Below, in pieces: positions 1 through 8,643 of a stretch of 64,000 nucleotides of DNA. The DNA is taken from positions 1 through 64,000 of the forward strand of contig JBDHKD010000005.1 in the NCBI GenBank assembly GCA_039586575.1. The letters run 5' to 3'. A program made the translations under genes and the position numbers. How positions within the stretch are numbered: the first letter of the stretch is position 1; each line of letters starts with the position of its first letter. The notes below the pieces were generated by a model. The model saw only the letters and a program-made list of their open reading frames with translations, was not told the DNA's origin and did not search any database. Source of the DNA: G020344215 sp039586575. GTDB lineage: Bacteria; Gemmatimonadota; Gemmatimonadetes; Palauibacterales; KS3-K002.

Positions 1-101
1 TCCGTGATCGCAGCCGTCAGCGTCGTCTTCCCGTGATCCACGTGGCCTATCGTCCCCACGTTCACGTGCGGCTTCGTGCGCTCGAACTTTGCCTTCGCCA
101 T
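1..101 (-). CDS. tuf: Elongation factor Tu, N-terminal part (runs off the window)
   Basis: Only the first 33 codons are inside the window. They read MAKAKFERTKPHVNVGTIG and continue into the GTPase P-loop GHVDHGKT at residues 19-26, which is diagnostic for EF-Tu, the GTPase that carries aminoacyl-tRNA to the ribosome. The ATG at 101-99 is preceded by purine-rich Shine-Dalgarno sequence (AAGGAG and GAGGAG). The gene follows tRNA-Thr and tRNA-Tyr on the same strand, the classical tRNA-tufB arrangement of many bacteria, so it is probably read from the promoter at 516-544. The rest of the gene is outside the window. Confidence 0.95.
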   Translation of the reverse strand, partial: MAKAKFERTKPHVNVGTIGHVDHGKTTLTAAIT

Positions 102-188
102 GCTCTCCTCGCTCCTTTTATAACACCCGGTCGGTCGCCCGCCGCAGCCGCGAACACATTCGGCGGCCGCTAGTCAGGACGAACACGA

Positions 189-271
189 TGGTGGGGGAAG
201 GATTCGAACCTTCGTAGGCATAAGCCGGCAGATTTACAGTCTGCTCCCTTTGGCCGCTCGGGCACCCCACC
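189..271 (-). tRNA. tRNA-Tyr (anticodon GTA)
   Basis: The 83-nt gene has acceptor stem GGTGGGG/CCCCACC with discriminator A, anticodon stem-loop CAGACTGTAAATCTG with GTA, a T-arm with GGTTCGAATCC and the long variable arm expected of bacterial tRNA-Tyr. The terminal CCA is not encoded; the next bases are TCG. It lies between tRNA-Thr and tuf on the same strand. Confidence 0.95.
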
Positions 272-421
272 GCTAGGACCGATCTTCGTTCGATTCCTGG
301 GCCCGCTCGAGTGCAGTAAGCCGCCCGACCTGCTCCGGTGATGCCGGACGACTGCCCACGCCAGCCGTACGGGTCCCGGTTCGCCACGCTCCAGCCTCCA
401 ACACGCCCAGTCGTTGCTGTC

Positions 422-497
422 TGGAGCTGACGGCGGGAGTCGAACCCGCAACCTGCTGATTACAAATCAGCCGCTCTGCCAATTGAGCTACGTCAGC
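422..497 (-). tRNA. tRNA-Thr (anticodon TGT)
   Basis: Acceptor stem GCTGACG/CGTCAGC, a D-arm with AGCTCAATTGG, anticodon stem GCTGA/TCAGC around loop TTTGTAA (anticodon TGT) and T-arm GCGGGTTCGACTCCCGC are all visible. Discriminator T is followed by an encoded CCA at 422-424. Its 5' end is about 12 nt from the expected start site of the promoter at 516-544. The 150-bp spacer 272-421 up to tRNA-Tyr holds no further tRNA that I can fold. Confidence 0.95.
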
Positions 498-515
498 GAA
501 ATAAGTAAGCCGAGA

Positions 516-544
516 ATTGTACTTACGATAGGGAAAAGTGTCAA
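516..544 (-). promoter_or_regulatory. Sigma70 promoter of the tRNA-Thr/tRNA-Tyr/tuf operon
   Basis: On the minus strand TTGACA (544-539) is followed by 17 nt and TACAAT (521-516). The -35 is consensus and the -10 differs from TATAAT at one position. The -35 contains the TGA stop of cysS (543-541). The expected start near 509 is just ahead of the mature tRNA-Thr 5' end at 497. Confidence 0.85.
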
Positions 545-1986
545 CCTTGGCGGGCCAGCCGCCAGCGGCTTCCGGCAGGGGTGTCCTCGACCTCGACCCC
601 TTGGTCGGCCAGCTCGGCGCGGATGGCGTCCGCCCGAGCGTAATCCCTTGCGGCACGGGCCTTTTCGCGTTCGGCCACCCGTTCCTCGATCCAGGCGCGT
701 AGCTCCTCGGGCGCCGCCTCCTGCTCGCCCTCAGCCAGGGCGAGCACGCCGAAGACGCCGTCCATCGAGGCGACGGCGTCGAGGGCCGCGTCGGCGTCGG
801 CGGCCGGCACCCGCTCCCCGGCCCGATCCAGCTCGGCGTTGGCCTCTCGCGCCAGGACGAAGAGGGCGCCCCAGGCCTCGGCGATGTTGAGGTCGTCGTC
901 GAGGGCGGTCTCGAAGGCCTCGAGCGCCTGGGCAGCGAGCTCGGGCAGGCGGGTCTGGGGCATGTCGAGCGGCTCGGAGCGGCTGGCTCGGAGCCGGCGG
1001 CGGAACTCCATGAGTCGGAGGACGGAGCGGGCCGCGTCATCCAGCCCCGCCAGGGTGAAGTTGAGCTCGGTGCGGTAGTGGCCCGAGACGAGCAGGCGGC
1101 GGATCGCCGACGGCCGGTAGCCCCGGTCCACGAGGTCGTCGAGCGTGAAGTAGTGGTTCTGCGACTTGGACATCTTGCGGCCGTCGAGCAGAGCGTGCTT
1201 GGCGTGGAGCCAGAAGCGGGCGAACGGCTTTCCCGTGGCTCCCTCGGCCTGGGCGATCTCGTTGGTGTGGTGGGGGAAGATGAGGTCGACGCCGCCCGAG
1301 TGGATGTCAAACGGCTGGCCCAAGAGCTCCAGGGCCATGACCGAGCATTCGAGGTGCCAGCCGGGCCGGCCCGTTCCCCACGGCGAGTCCCAGATCGCCA
1401 CATCGCCCTCCTCCGGCCGCTCGCCGCCCTTCCAGAGGACGAAGTCGCGGGCATCTTCCCGATCGTACGCGGTGTCTCCGGTCTCGCGGCCCTCGCGCAG
1501 CGACGCGCGGTCGAGCTGCGCCAGCTCGCCGTAGTCCGGGAACTCCGAGATGTCGAAGTAGACTGAGCCGTCCGCCTCGTAGGCGAGCCCCTGGTCCACC
1601 AGCCGGCGGACGAGCTCGACCATCTGAGGCACGTAGTCGGTCGCGCGTGGATAGTGCTCTGCGCGCTCGAGTCCCAGGCGGTCGTGGTCGCGGAAGAAGC
1701 CCTCGATGTACGGCTCGGTCAGCTCGCGCAAATCGATGCCCCTCTCGACGGCCGCGCGGATCGTCCGGTCATCGACATCGGTGAGGTTCCTGACCTGGAT
1801 GACCTCGTAGCCCTTCCACCGCAGATAGCGCCGTAGGATGTCCTCGCAGAGGAACGTGCGGAAGTTCCCGACGTGGGCGTGGTCGTACACGGTGGGCCCG
1901 CACGTGTACATCTTGACCCGCCGCTGCTCGAGCGGTTGGAATTGCTCGGCCTGCCGGGTCAGGGTGTTGTAGAGTCGGAGCGCCAT
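541..1986 (-). CDS. cysS: Cysteinyl-tRNA synthetase
   Basis: The 481-residue class I aminoacyl-tRNA synthetase attaches cysteine to tRNA-Cys in the cytoplasm. Visible family marks are the zinc ligand Cys29 in YTCGPTVYD, the HIGH-type signature HAHVGN at residues 36-41, zinc ligands in the HLEC and FPHH segments (Cys214, His239) and the KMSKS loop at 271-275. The length fits the family (about 460-480). The ATG start gives the canonical MALRLYNTLT beginning. It is separated from upstream pyrF by 41 bp and its stop codon forms part of the tRNA-operon promoter, so cysS is the last gene of the minus-strand run before the tRNA/tuf unit. Confidence 0.97.
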   Translation of the reverse strand: MALRLYNTLTRQAEQFQPLEQRRVKMYTCGPTVYDHAHVGNFRTFLCEDILRRYLRWKGYEVIQVRNLTDVDDRTIRAAVERGIDLRELTEPYIEGFFRDHDRLGLERAEHYPRATDYVPQMVELVRRLVDQGLAYEADGSVYFDISEFPDYGELAQLDRASLREGRETGDTAYDREDARDFVLWKGGERPEEGDVAIWDSPWGTGRPGWHLECSVMALELLGQPFDIHSGGVDLIFPHHTNEIAQAEGATGKPFARFWLHAKHALLDGRKMSKSQNHYFTLDDLVDRGYRPSAIRRLLVSGHYRTELNFTLAGLDDAARSVLRLMEFRRRLRASRSEPLDMPQTRLPELAAQALEAFETALDDDLNIAEAWGALFVLAREANAELDRAGERVPAADADAALDAVASMDGVFGVLALAEGEQEAAPEELRAWIEERVAEREKARAARDYARADAIRAELADQGVEVEDTPAGSRWRLARQG

Positions 1987-2027
1987 CTACGTGTCCACCT
2001 CTGTCCACCCGTGAGCGCAGTGGCGGG

Positions 2028-2747
2028 TCACGCCACATCCTTGCCGCTGGCGAACGACTCCACCACCGCCTGGAAGGCCGCAGCGGGATCCTTCGCCTGG
2101 GTCACCGAACGACCGACGACGACGAAGTCGGCACCGGCGCGTGCGGCGTCGCCGGGCGTGGCGTAGCGGCTCTGGTCGGCGGGGTCATCGCCCGGCAGCC
2201 GGATCCCCGGCGTCACCACCTTGAGGATATCGCCATGGCTGCGCTTGATCGGCTTGACCTCGGTCGGCGAGGCCACGACGCCGGGCAGGCCCGCAGCCGC
2301 CGCCAAGCCGGCGAGCCGCACCACCTCGTCGACCAGCGAGACGGGAGAGCGGCCGAAGACCTGCTCCACATCTTCGCTTACCAGAGAGGTGAGTAGCGTC
2401 ACCGCGACTACATCCGGGCCGTCCGGCCCCGCGGCGTCGCGAGCCGCTTTCAGCATGGCCAGGCCGCCCGAAGCGTGGACGGTGAGCATATGGACGCCGC
2501 GCCGGGTAGCCGCCTTCACGGCGCCCGCCACCGTGTTGGGGATGTCGTGGAACTTCAGATCGAGGAACAGGCGCTTGCCTCGCTTCTTCAACTCATCGAG
2601 CAGGCTGGGTCCCGTATCGGAAAAGAGGATGGCGCCTACCTTGAAGAAGCTGGCCTCGTCGCCCAACGCATCGACGAGCTGCAGAGCGTCTTTGCGGGTG
2701 GGCAGATCCAGCGCCACGATGATTCGATCTTTCACTGAGTCAGTCAT
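2028..2747 (-). CDS. pyrF: Orotidine 5'-phosphate decarboxylase
   Basis: The 239-residue enzyme decarboxylates OMP to UMP, the last step of de novo UMP synthesis. The catalytic Asp-Lys-Asp set lies in LDLKFHDIPNT (Asp63, Lys65, Asp68), typical of the group I family, and length is standard. The start ATG overlaps the pyrD stop as TGATG, showing translational coupling. The order pyrK-pyrD-pyrF is one transcription unit and supplies two pathway steps (orotate formation and UMP formation); pyrE and the early pathway genes are not in the window. Confidence 0.96.
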   Translation of the reverse strand: MTDSVKDRIIVALDLPTRKDALQLVDALGDEASFFKVGAILFSDTGPSLLDELKKRGKRLFLDLKFHDIPNTVAGAVKAATRRGVHMLTVHASGGLAMLKAARDAAGPDGPDVVAVTLLTSLVSEDVEQVFGRSPVSLVDEVVRLAGLAAAAGLPGVVASPTEVKPIKRSHGDILKVVTPGIRLPGDDPADQSRYATPGDAARAGADFVVVGRSVTQAKDPAAAFQAVVESFASGKDVA

Positions 2748-3661
2748 CAGGCCTCCAGAGCCCCGACCAGTTCGGACAGCTGGTTGACTCCCTGCCGGTC
2801 ACAGATTTCCTGCAAACCGCTGACCGTGTCGGGTGCGGTGTGCGGATCGACGAACATGGCCGTCCCGATCTGGATCAGCGACGCGCCGGCGAGGATGTAC
2901 TCCATGGCGTCGCGCGCGTTGCAGATCCCGCCGATACCGATGATCGGCAGTTTGACCCGGGACGCGGACCTCCAGGTGGCAAAGACGCCCATCGGCCGTA
3001 TGGCGGGCCCGGAGATGCCACCGGTGATGTTCCCGATAACCGGTCGCCGGGCTTCGACATCGATGATCATCCCCGGAAACGTGTTGATGGTGCTGAGCCC
3101 GTCGGCCCCGTTCTCCTCGCAGATCTCGGCGAAGATCCCGATGTCGGCGACGTTCGGTGTGAGCTTAACGATCAACGGGCGCTCGGTCGTCTGGCGCAGG
3201 GCGCGGACCAGCTGGGCGAGCGAAAGCTCGTCCGTCCCGAACATCGTGCCGCCCTCGACGTTCGGGCACGAGACGTTGATCTCGTAGCCCAAGAACCCGT
3301 CCCCGTCGTCGAGGCCGGCGACGACCCGGACGAAATCGTCCACGCTCCAGCCGGCGACATTCACCAGGACGTGCGCCTTGCTCAGATTGTCTCTGAGCCA
3401 TGGCAATTTCTCACGCTTGAAGCCGTCCAGGCCGACGTTGGCCAGTCCGATGGCGTTGATCATGCCACACGGCGTCTCGGAGATGCGTGTGGGTGGGTTG
3501 CCGGCTCGCGGTTCCAGCGTTACCGCCTTGGTGACGATCCCGCCCAGCGCGTCCACATCGATGATGTCGGCATACTCCTCGCCGTAGCCGCAGGTGCCGG
3601 ACGCCAGCAGCACCGGATTCTGGAACCGGGTGCCGAAGGCCTGGATCGAGAGGTCTACCAT
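2747..3661 (-). CDS. pyrD: Dihydroorotate dehydrogenase, catalytic subunit (type 1B)
   Basis: The 304-residue FMN enzyme oxidises dihydroorotate to orotate. The active-site base Cys132 lies in EINVSCPNV, the mark of class 1 enzymes, and an FMN-contacting lysine is in VTKAVTLEPR. I chose the ATG at 3661, giving MVDLSIQAFGTRFQNP; a longer in-frame reading would run deep into pyrK with non-homologous sequence. The start lies inside the last codons of pyrK (7-bp overlap), and its stop overlaps pyrF. Pairing with an adjacent PyrK identifies the NAD-dependent heterotetrameric 1B type. Confidence 0.96.
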   Translation of the reverse strand: MVDLSIQAFGTRFQNPVLLASGTCGYGEEYADIIDVDALGGIVTKAVTLEPRAGNPPTRISETPCGMINAIGLANVGLDGFKREKLPWLRDNLSKAHVLVNVAGWSVDDFVRVVAGLDDGDGFLGYEINVSCPNVEGGTMFGTDELSLAQLVRALRQTTERPLIVKLTPNVADIGIFAEICEENGADGLSTINTFPGMIIDVEARRPVIGNITGGISGPAIRPMGVFATWRSASRVKLPIIGIGGICNARDAMEYILAGASLIQIGTAMFVDPHTAPDTVSGLQEICDRQGVNQLSELVGALEA

Positions 3662-4494
3662 CTGAGTCGTTCCGCCGGGAACACGGGTCCGTCCGAGCAC
3701 ACCAAGCTGTAGCCCGCCACGCCGCTCTCCGGATCGAGGGTCTCGATGGCGCAACCGATGCACGTTCCCATGCCACAGGCCATGTGCTCCTCAACAGCCA
3801 GTTGACAGGGTACGCCGGCCGCGAGCGCCGCCGCCCGCACTGCTCTCAGCATCGGCGTCGGCCCGCAGGCGAGGACGAGATCGACCCCACCCAAATCGAT
3901 GCCCTCGGTCACCCGCCCGTGTCGGCCCCGGCTGCCGTCCTCGGTCCAGATCTCCGCTTCGAGCCCGGACAGCTCGAAGATCTTGCCCGGGTCGAACACC
4001 GCCGCGGAATGGCGCTCGCCGTAAAGCACGCGAACCTCCGCACCGCTCCGCGCCACGGGGTCCCAACGCGGGAGGAGCAAGAACGGCGCCAGCCCCACGC
4101 CGCCGGCCACGCACAGGACCCGTCGCGCATCGCCCAGCTCGAAGTGCGTGCCCAAGGGGCCGAGCACGAGCGCCGACTCATCGGTCCGCAGCGCCGCCAA
4201 TCGCCGTGAGCCGCCACCGTAGACGCGGATCAGCAGACCGATCCGCTGGTCGAGTACCGCCGCCACACTGTTGGGGCGCGGCAGGAACGGGGTGCCCCAA
4301 CCGCTCGCCCCGAAACCGACCATGACGAACTGACCTGGCGCCGCCTGCTCGGCGATCTGCGGAGCGCTGAGCTCCAACCAGTACGTGTCTTCGGCGACCC
4401 GCTCCCGCGAGCTTACCGGACACCAGGTCCTGACGATCCGATGGGGTTTTTTCGGCACCTCTCCGTCGCTCTTCTCAGGGTGTCGCCCGGGCAT
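3655..4494 (-). CDS. pyrK: Dihydroorotate dehydrogenase electron-transfer subunit PyrK
   Basis: The 279-residue protein is an FAD- and [2Fe-2S]-binding subunit that passes electrons from PyrD to NAD. The middle carries a ferredoxin-reductase-type nucleotide domain (LCVAGGVGLAPFLLL). The C-terminus has the cluster cysteines in the pattern C-x4-C-x2-C-x17-C (about residues 240-266) within ACGMGTCIGC. It overlaps pyrD by 7 bp. The N-terminal 15-20 residues are charged and poorly conserved, so a start slightly downstream is possible. It begins 22 bp after the stop of the upstream TPR lipoprotein gene. Confidence 0.94.
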   Translation of the reverse strand: MPGRHPEKSDGEVPKKPHRIVRTWCPVSSRERVAEDTYWLELSAPQIAEQAAPGQFVMVGFGASGWGTPFLPRPNSVAAVLDQRIGLLIRVYGGGSRRLAALRTDESALVLGPLGTHFELGDARRVLCVAGGVGLAPFLLLPRWDPVARSGAEVRVLYGERHSAAVFDPGKIFELSGLEAEIWTEDGSRGRHGRVTEGIDLGGVDLVLACGPTPMLRAVRAAALAAGVPCQLAVEEHMACGMGTCIGCAIETLDPESGVAGYSLVCSDGPVFPAERLRW

Positions 4495-4516
4495 CGCGCG
4501 GATCCGTCGCCGGCCT

Positions 4517-6001
4517 CTACCGCGCCTCCTCCGAACGCCGAACCCTCAAATCACTCGCCGCCAGAGTCTCCAGCCTGTCCAGCTGGCTCCGCAACTGCTG
4601 CTCGAGCTCCTCGTACGTGAACCCGTCGCTGGGCCGCTCGCCGAGGACCGCAACAACGTAGGGCGAATCGCGATAATCTTCCCGGAGGCGCCGACGCCAA
4701 TCCGCCTCGCTCGTTGCGGCGTGGGCGCTGTCCGGCGGCGGCCCGGAATTTAGGCCTCCGAGCTCCAACGCCGCCAGAATCGCTTTCGGTGCCCAGATCG
4801 ACTCGGGCTCCGACTCCGCGTATCGCAGGAACAGGCTGCGAGCGAGGGCCGGCGCCTGCAACTCGTCCCTCGCCAGCTCGGCCGCCGCTACGTAGCCCAG
4901 GCCTTCGAGCCGGACCCAGAACTCGACGCGATACAAATTGTCCCGCAGGCGCATGACATCCGCACGCCGGCCCGCCGGTTGCTGGCTGATCCGCTCCAGC
5001 TCCTCACGCGCCGCCTGGATCTCCCGGAGGTCGGCAGCGCCGCTGGCCCTCAGGCGTGCCGCTGTCAGGCCCGCGTCGACCCCGGCCCGTGACCCGGGTG
5101 CGGTGCGGGAGGCCAGCTCGTAGTCCAGGCGCGCCGGCTCGAACTCGGCGCGGGCCGCGCGCAGCTCCGCCCGCAGGTTCAGTAGCAGCGCCAGGTTCTC
5201 GCGCTTCAAGCTCGAAGACTCGACAGCGGCCAGGCCGGCCAGGATGGTCTCCGGGCTGGTCTCCGCCACGTCTCGGACGGTCGCCAGCATCGCCCGCTCC
5301 TCCGCCTCCGTCAGCCCGAGACGGAGAATCGAGGCCAACTCGTCCGCGGCCTCGGCGGTTCGACCCGCATCTACCAGCAAGCTCAAGCGGTCGATTCGCG
5401 GCTCGACCCAGTCCGGCCTCATCCCCGTGACCAGCAGCAGATCCGCATCGGCGGCTTCCAGGTGGCCCAGACGTGAGCGAGCCAGACCGCGGCTGTGAAG
5501 CAGTTCGGCCCGCTTCGCGTCATCCTGCTCCGCCGTCAGGGCGCGTGACAGCAGGGTATCCGCCGCCGCGGGGTCGCCTAGATGCAGCTGCGCCATGCCC
5601 AGGTAGCCCGCGACCTCGGCGCTGTCCGGTCCCGTCGCCGCGTAGCGCTCCAGGTTGCGCCCCGCCTCCAGCGCCTCTTCCCATTCCTCGCGCAGCAGGC
5701 GCGCTCGCACGATCAGACGCCAGGCATCGTCCGCCCAACGACTGTCGGGGTTGTCGATGACGACCTTCTCGGCTTTCTCGATGCTGGCGGCCAACGCCGA
5801 CAGGCCGGAGGACTCGCGGCCTTCTTCGATGTCGCGGCGGCCCTCGTTGAACAGCTTGTCGGCGTTATAGTAGGTGTTGAAGTAGATGCAGGCCGCTCCA
5901 ACGGCCAGCGTGACGCTGAGCAGCACAGCCTGAAGATGGATGGGTGGCGAGCGCCTATTCCTGACTGCTGGAGATGTCTGAAGTCCAGACCCGCCGACCA
6001 T
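4517..6001 (-). CDS. TPR-repeat lipoprotein of unknown function
   Basis: The 494-residue protein has a short hydrophobic segment (about residues 25-36) ending at Cys38, followed by IYFNTYYNADKLF. That mature start recurs in TPR lipoproteins of Gemmatimonadota and related groups. The sequence before the cysteine (LAVGAAC) is a near-lipobox, so lipidation and an envelope location are likely but not certain. The rest is almost entirely alpha-helical with TPR-like spacing. The ATG overlaps the 3' end of the amidase gene by 47 bp; a GTG at about residue 26 would shorten the N-terminus but cut into the signal sequence. The amidase neighbour suggests an envelope role, with no specific function visible. 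Confidence 0.75.
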   Translation of the reverse strand: MVGGSGLQTSPAVRNRRSPPIHLQAVLLSVTLAVGAACIYFNTYYNADKLFNEGRRDIEEGRESSGLSALAASIEKAEKVVIDNPDSRWADDAWRLIVRARLLREEWEEALEAGRNLERYAATGPDSAEVAGYLGMAQLHLGDPAAADTLLSRALTAEQDDAKRAELLHSRGLARSRLGHLEAADADLLLVTGMRPDWVEPRIDRLSLLVDAGRTAEAADELASILRLGLTEAEERAMLATVRDVAETSPETILAGLAAVESSSLKRENLALLLNLRAELRAARAEFEPARLDYELASRTAPGSRAGVDAGLTAARLRASGAADLREIQAAREELERISQQPAGRRADVMRLRDNLYRVEFWVRLEGLGYVAAAELARDELQAPALARSLFLRYAESEPESIWAPKAILAALELGGLNSGPPPDSAHAATSEADWRRRLREDYRDSPYVVAVLGERPSDGFTYEELEQQLRSQLDRLETLAASDLRVRRSEEAR

Positions 6002-7118
6002 AATCCGCCAGGTAGTTCACGACCGCGTCCGCGAGAGCATCCGCTATCTTCGCCTGATACGAGGAGCTCCGCAACCGCCGTTCCTCGGAACGGTTGGAGA
6101 GATAGCCGACCTCGACCAGCACGGCCGGCATCGTCGCACCGACCAGCACCTTAAAGGGACCCTGCTTGACGCCGAGATCAGGCGCGCTGACGGACTGGGC
6201 CATGCAGCGGTTGACCGTGGTCGCGAAGAGCCTGGACTCCTGTAGGTTGGCGGTCGACTGCAGGTCGGAGAGCATGAAGAGCAGCGGATCGTCGCTCGAT
6301 CCCTCCCTACCCTCCTCCAACTCAGCCGAGGCGTTCTCGCGCAGCGCCACCTGCAACGCCTCGTCGGTCCGGGCGATGGCGAGGAAGTAGCTCTCGAACC
6401 CGTGTGTCGAGTTGGGCCGCCTGGGCATCGAGTTCGCGTGGACCGAGATGAACAGGTCGGGCGGCGTTTGCTTCCCGCGCAGCTGGAGGACACGCGGTCG
6501 GTCGGCAAGGGCGATAAGCGTATCGGCGTCGCGCGTCAGGTGAACCTCGATACCGCGCTCGCGCTGCAGCCGGTCCGCCAGCTGGCGGGCGATCGACAGC
6601 GTGATGTCCTTCTCCCGTGTACCGCCGAGCCCGAGCGTCCCGGGATCGCGGCCGCCGTGTCCCGCATCGATCAGCACGACCCAGGAGTCCCGCGCCGCCG
6701 GCCGCATGGCGACCGGCGGACGCTCGACCAGGACGCCGTCACGGTACGCCCACCGTCGCGGCCGCGCGGCCGGCAACCACTCCAGCGCCCAACTCACCGG
6801 CACCATCAGGTGGGAGCCGCTCGAGTAGACCGGGTTGGGCATCTGGTACACGCGCTCACCGAGGGTGAAGAAGGGAGAGCCGGGGGTGAAGCGCGCCGTC
6901 TCGCCATCCACCTGGATCGTGCGGCCGGCGTGCCGATATCCCAGGGCCCCGGCGAGTGTGCCGGCGCGCGCCGCGGGATAGCCCCTGGACCGCTCCAACG
7001 GGACCGCATGGGAAGACCCGTCCCTCACCACGGTCAGCGTCTCGGCCACCGGCAGAGCCCAGCCGAGCGCCCCGACCAGCACTGCCAGCAGCCCAACGCT
7101 AGCGATTCTTTCGCGCAC
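5955..7118 (-). CDS. Secreted N-acetylmuramoyl-L-alanine amidase (Amidase_3)
   Basis: Taking the GTG at 7118 as start gives 387 residues with a clean signal peptide: RER followed by a hydrophobic stretch to LPVAE. An upstream ATG would add 33 residues wholly inside smpB. The first 130 residues resemble a copper-amine-oxidase-N-like or AMIN-like wall-targeting region. The catalytic domain shows zinc ligands His154 (DAGHGGRDPG), Glu169 (TREKD) and His225 (SVHAN), and the catalytic Glu334 in VEVGYLSN. It should cut the bond between MurNAc and L-Ala in periplasmic peptidoglycan. It overlaps smpB by 20 bp and the lipoprotein gene downstream. A second amidase of this family is at 30566-32647. Confidence 0.9.
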   Translation of the reverse strand: MRERIASVGLLAVLVGALGWALPVAETLTVVRDGSSHAVPLERSRGYPAARAGTLAGALGYRHAGRTIQVDGETARFTPGSPFFTLGERVYQMPNPVYSSGSHLMVPVSWALEWLPAARPRRWAYRDGVLVERPPVAMRPAARDSWVVLIDAGHGGRDPGTLGLGGTREKDITLSIARQLADRLQRERGIEVHLTRDADTLIALADRPRVLQLRGKQTPPDLFISVHANSMPRRPNSTHGFESYFLAIARTDEALQVALRENASAELEEGREGSSDDPLLFMLSDLQSTANLQESRLFATTVNRCMAQSVSAPDLGVKQGPFKVLVGATMPAVLVEVGYLSNRSEERRLRSSSYQAKIADALADAVVNYLADYGRRVWTSDISSSQE

Positions 7119-7557
7119 GCCCGATCTCGCGTTCCGCCTCACGTCGCTTGATGTCCTCACGCCGGTCCCTGAATCTCTTGCCCCTGGCCAGGGCGAGCTT
7201 GAGCTTGGCCACCCCATCGCGGAAGTAGACTTCCAGCGGTATCAACGTCAGCCCCGCCTGCTCGACCTTCCCGATCAGGCGCCTGATCTCCTGCTTGTGA
7301 AGCAACAGCTTGCGGCGCCGCTTGTATTCGTGGGCATCGGGGCCCGCCGGCCCGTACGGCCCGATATGCATGTTGTAGAGCCAGACTTCGCCGCCTTCCA
7401 CGCGCGCGTAGGCGTCCGACAGGCTCGCATTCCCGTGGCGCAGCGCTTTCACCTCGCTGCCGATCAGCACCAATCCCGATTCCCATGTCTCCAGGATGTG
7501 ATACTGGTGGTGAGCCTTCCGATTCCGGGCTACTAGCCTGATGCTTTCTTTGGACAT
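7099..7557 (-). CDS. smpB: SsrA (tmRNA)-binding protein SmpB
   Basis: The 152-residue protein binds tmRNA and delivers it to stalled ribosomes. Family marks are HHQYHILETWESGLVLIGSEVK near the N-terminus (SmpB OB-fold), HIGPYGPAG and the basic C-terminal tail (KLKLALARGKRFRDRRE and onwards). The length is typical. No tmRNA gene was found in the window. The 73 bp between this gene and the YihY gene contains only a weak 6-bp inverted repeat (7612-7617 with 7629-7634). Confidence 0.96.
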   Translation of the reverse strand: MSKESIRLVARNRKAHHQYHILETWESGLVLIGSEVKALRHGNASLSDAYARVEGGEVWLYNMHIGPYGPAGPDAHEYKRRRKLLLHKQEIRRLIGKVEQAGLTLIPLEVYFRDGVAKLKLALARGKRFRDRREDIKRREAEREIGRARKNR

Positions 7558-7630
7558 AGGGGATTACGGCCGGAGGCCGCTGGGGGGTGACCCTATTATC
7601 GCACTTGAGGCATAGGCGCGCAAGTCGTGC

Positions 7631-8605
7631 CTATTCCAGCACTTCGATCTGCTGGCGCCTCACCCGGCGCAACTCGTATACCTGGGCGACCTCGGCGCCC
7701 AGCACGAAGACGATCGATAGGTAGTAGAACCAGACGACCACGACGACGAGAGTGGCAATCCCCCCGTAGATCGAGGTGAAGCTGGCGATCCGGGTCAAGT
7801 AGAAGGTGAAGCCCTGCTTGAGGAGTTCCCAACAGATGGCGGTGAAGGCGGCGGCGGTCAGGGCCATGCGCCAAGGCACGCGGCGTGCCGGCACGTACTT
7901 GTAGAGCAGCAGGAAGAGCAAGAAGATGAAGGCCAGCGCGGTGACCTGAGCGGATATCCGCTCCAGGATCCCGACGTGCTCGGGCGACAGTCCCAGGAAC
8001 TCGAAGCCGCGGCTCTTGACCAGATTGAAGACGATGGTGATGCCGATATTTAGAATGACAAGCACACTGGAGACCAGAACCATCTCGGCATCGAAGATCT
8101 TGCCCTGGATCACACCGCGGCTCTGACGCAGGTCGAAGATCTCTCTGAGGATGGCCCTGACGGAGCCGAACAGACGGGTCGACAACCAGACGAAGGCCAC
8201 GAAGCTGATCACCCCGATCGCCTGGCCTCGCGTCACCACACCCTGGATGACTTCCTCGGGGAGGTTACGCTCCGCTCCGGCCGCTAGACCCTCACCGAGC
8301 ACCGGAACGATGACATCGAGGTAGCGGCGCAGCTGCTCGATGGGCTCGAGACCGGCCGCCTCCGCCGCCGCTTCGAGCGTCAGGCTGATGAGGGCAACGA
8401 CGATGAGGAGGAAGGGAACGGCGGCGGCGACGACGTTGAAGGTGAGGCCGCTGGCGAGCACGAAGACGTTATCGTCGTCGGCCTTCTCGAAGACGCGGAC
8501 CACGTAGTCCTTGAGGGCAGCCCAGGACTCAGCCGCAAAGCGCTGCGCCCTCCCCAGCAGCTCTTGCTTGCGGGAGGGCGCTACCGCCGGATCGTGGACT
8601 TCCAA
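7631..8605 (-). CDS. YihY/BrkB-family inner-membrane protein
   Basis: The 324-residue protein has about six membrane segments and the family landmarks LASGLTFNVVAAAVPFLL near the N-terminus and YGGIATLVVVVVWFYYLSI near the C-terminus. The family is widespread and once misannotated as RNase BN; its function is uncertain. The start is assigned to a TTG without a clear ribosome-binding site; no better candidate is visible because the conserved region begins about 35 residues in. It follows the YtxH-like gene by 38 bp and is probably cotranscribed with it. Confidence 0.88.
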   Translation of the reverse strand: MEVHDPAVAPSRKQELLGRAQRFAAESWAALKDYVVRVFEKADDDNVFVLASGLTFNVVAAAVPFLLIVVALISLTLEAAAEAAGLEPIEQLRRYLDVIVPVLGEGLAAGAERNLPEEVIQGVVTRGQAIGVISFVAFVWLSTRLFGSVRAILREIFDLRQSRGVIQGKIFDAEMVLVSSVLVILNIGITIVFNLVKSRGFEFLGLSPEHVGILERISAQVTALAFIFLLFLLLYKYVPARRVPWRMALTAAAFTAICWELLKQGFTFYLTRIASFTSIYGGIATLVVVVVWFYYLSIVFVLGAEVAQVYELRRVRRQQIEVLE

Positions 8606-8643
8606 GATCGGGTGGCGTTTCGGCCTTCAGCCGCTAACCGTGG

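Noticed and set aside
272..421. A third tRNA between tRNA-Thr and tRNA-Tyr
   Set aside because: No acceptor and T-arm pairing could be formed in the spacer on either strand.
273..1454. Minus-strand open frame overlapping cysS and both tRNA genes
   Set aside because: Ser/Arg/Pro/Thr-rich translation that crosses the tRNA genes; the cysS frame is certain.
7612..7634. Terminator between smpB and the YihY gene
   Set aside because: The stem is only 6 bp, overlaps the YihY stop codon and has no U-run.
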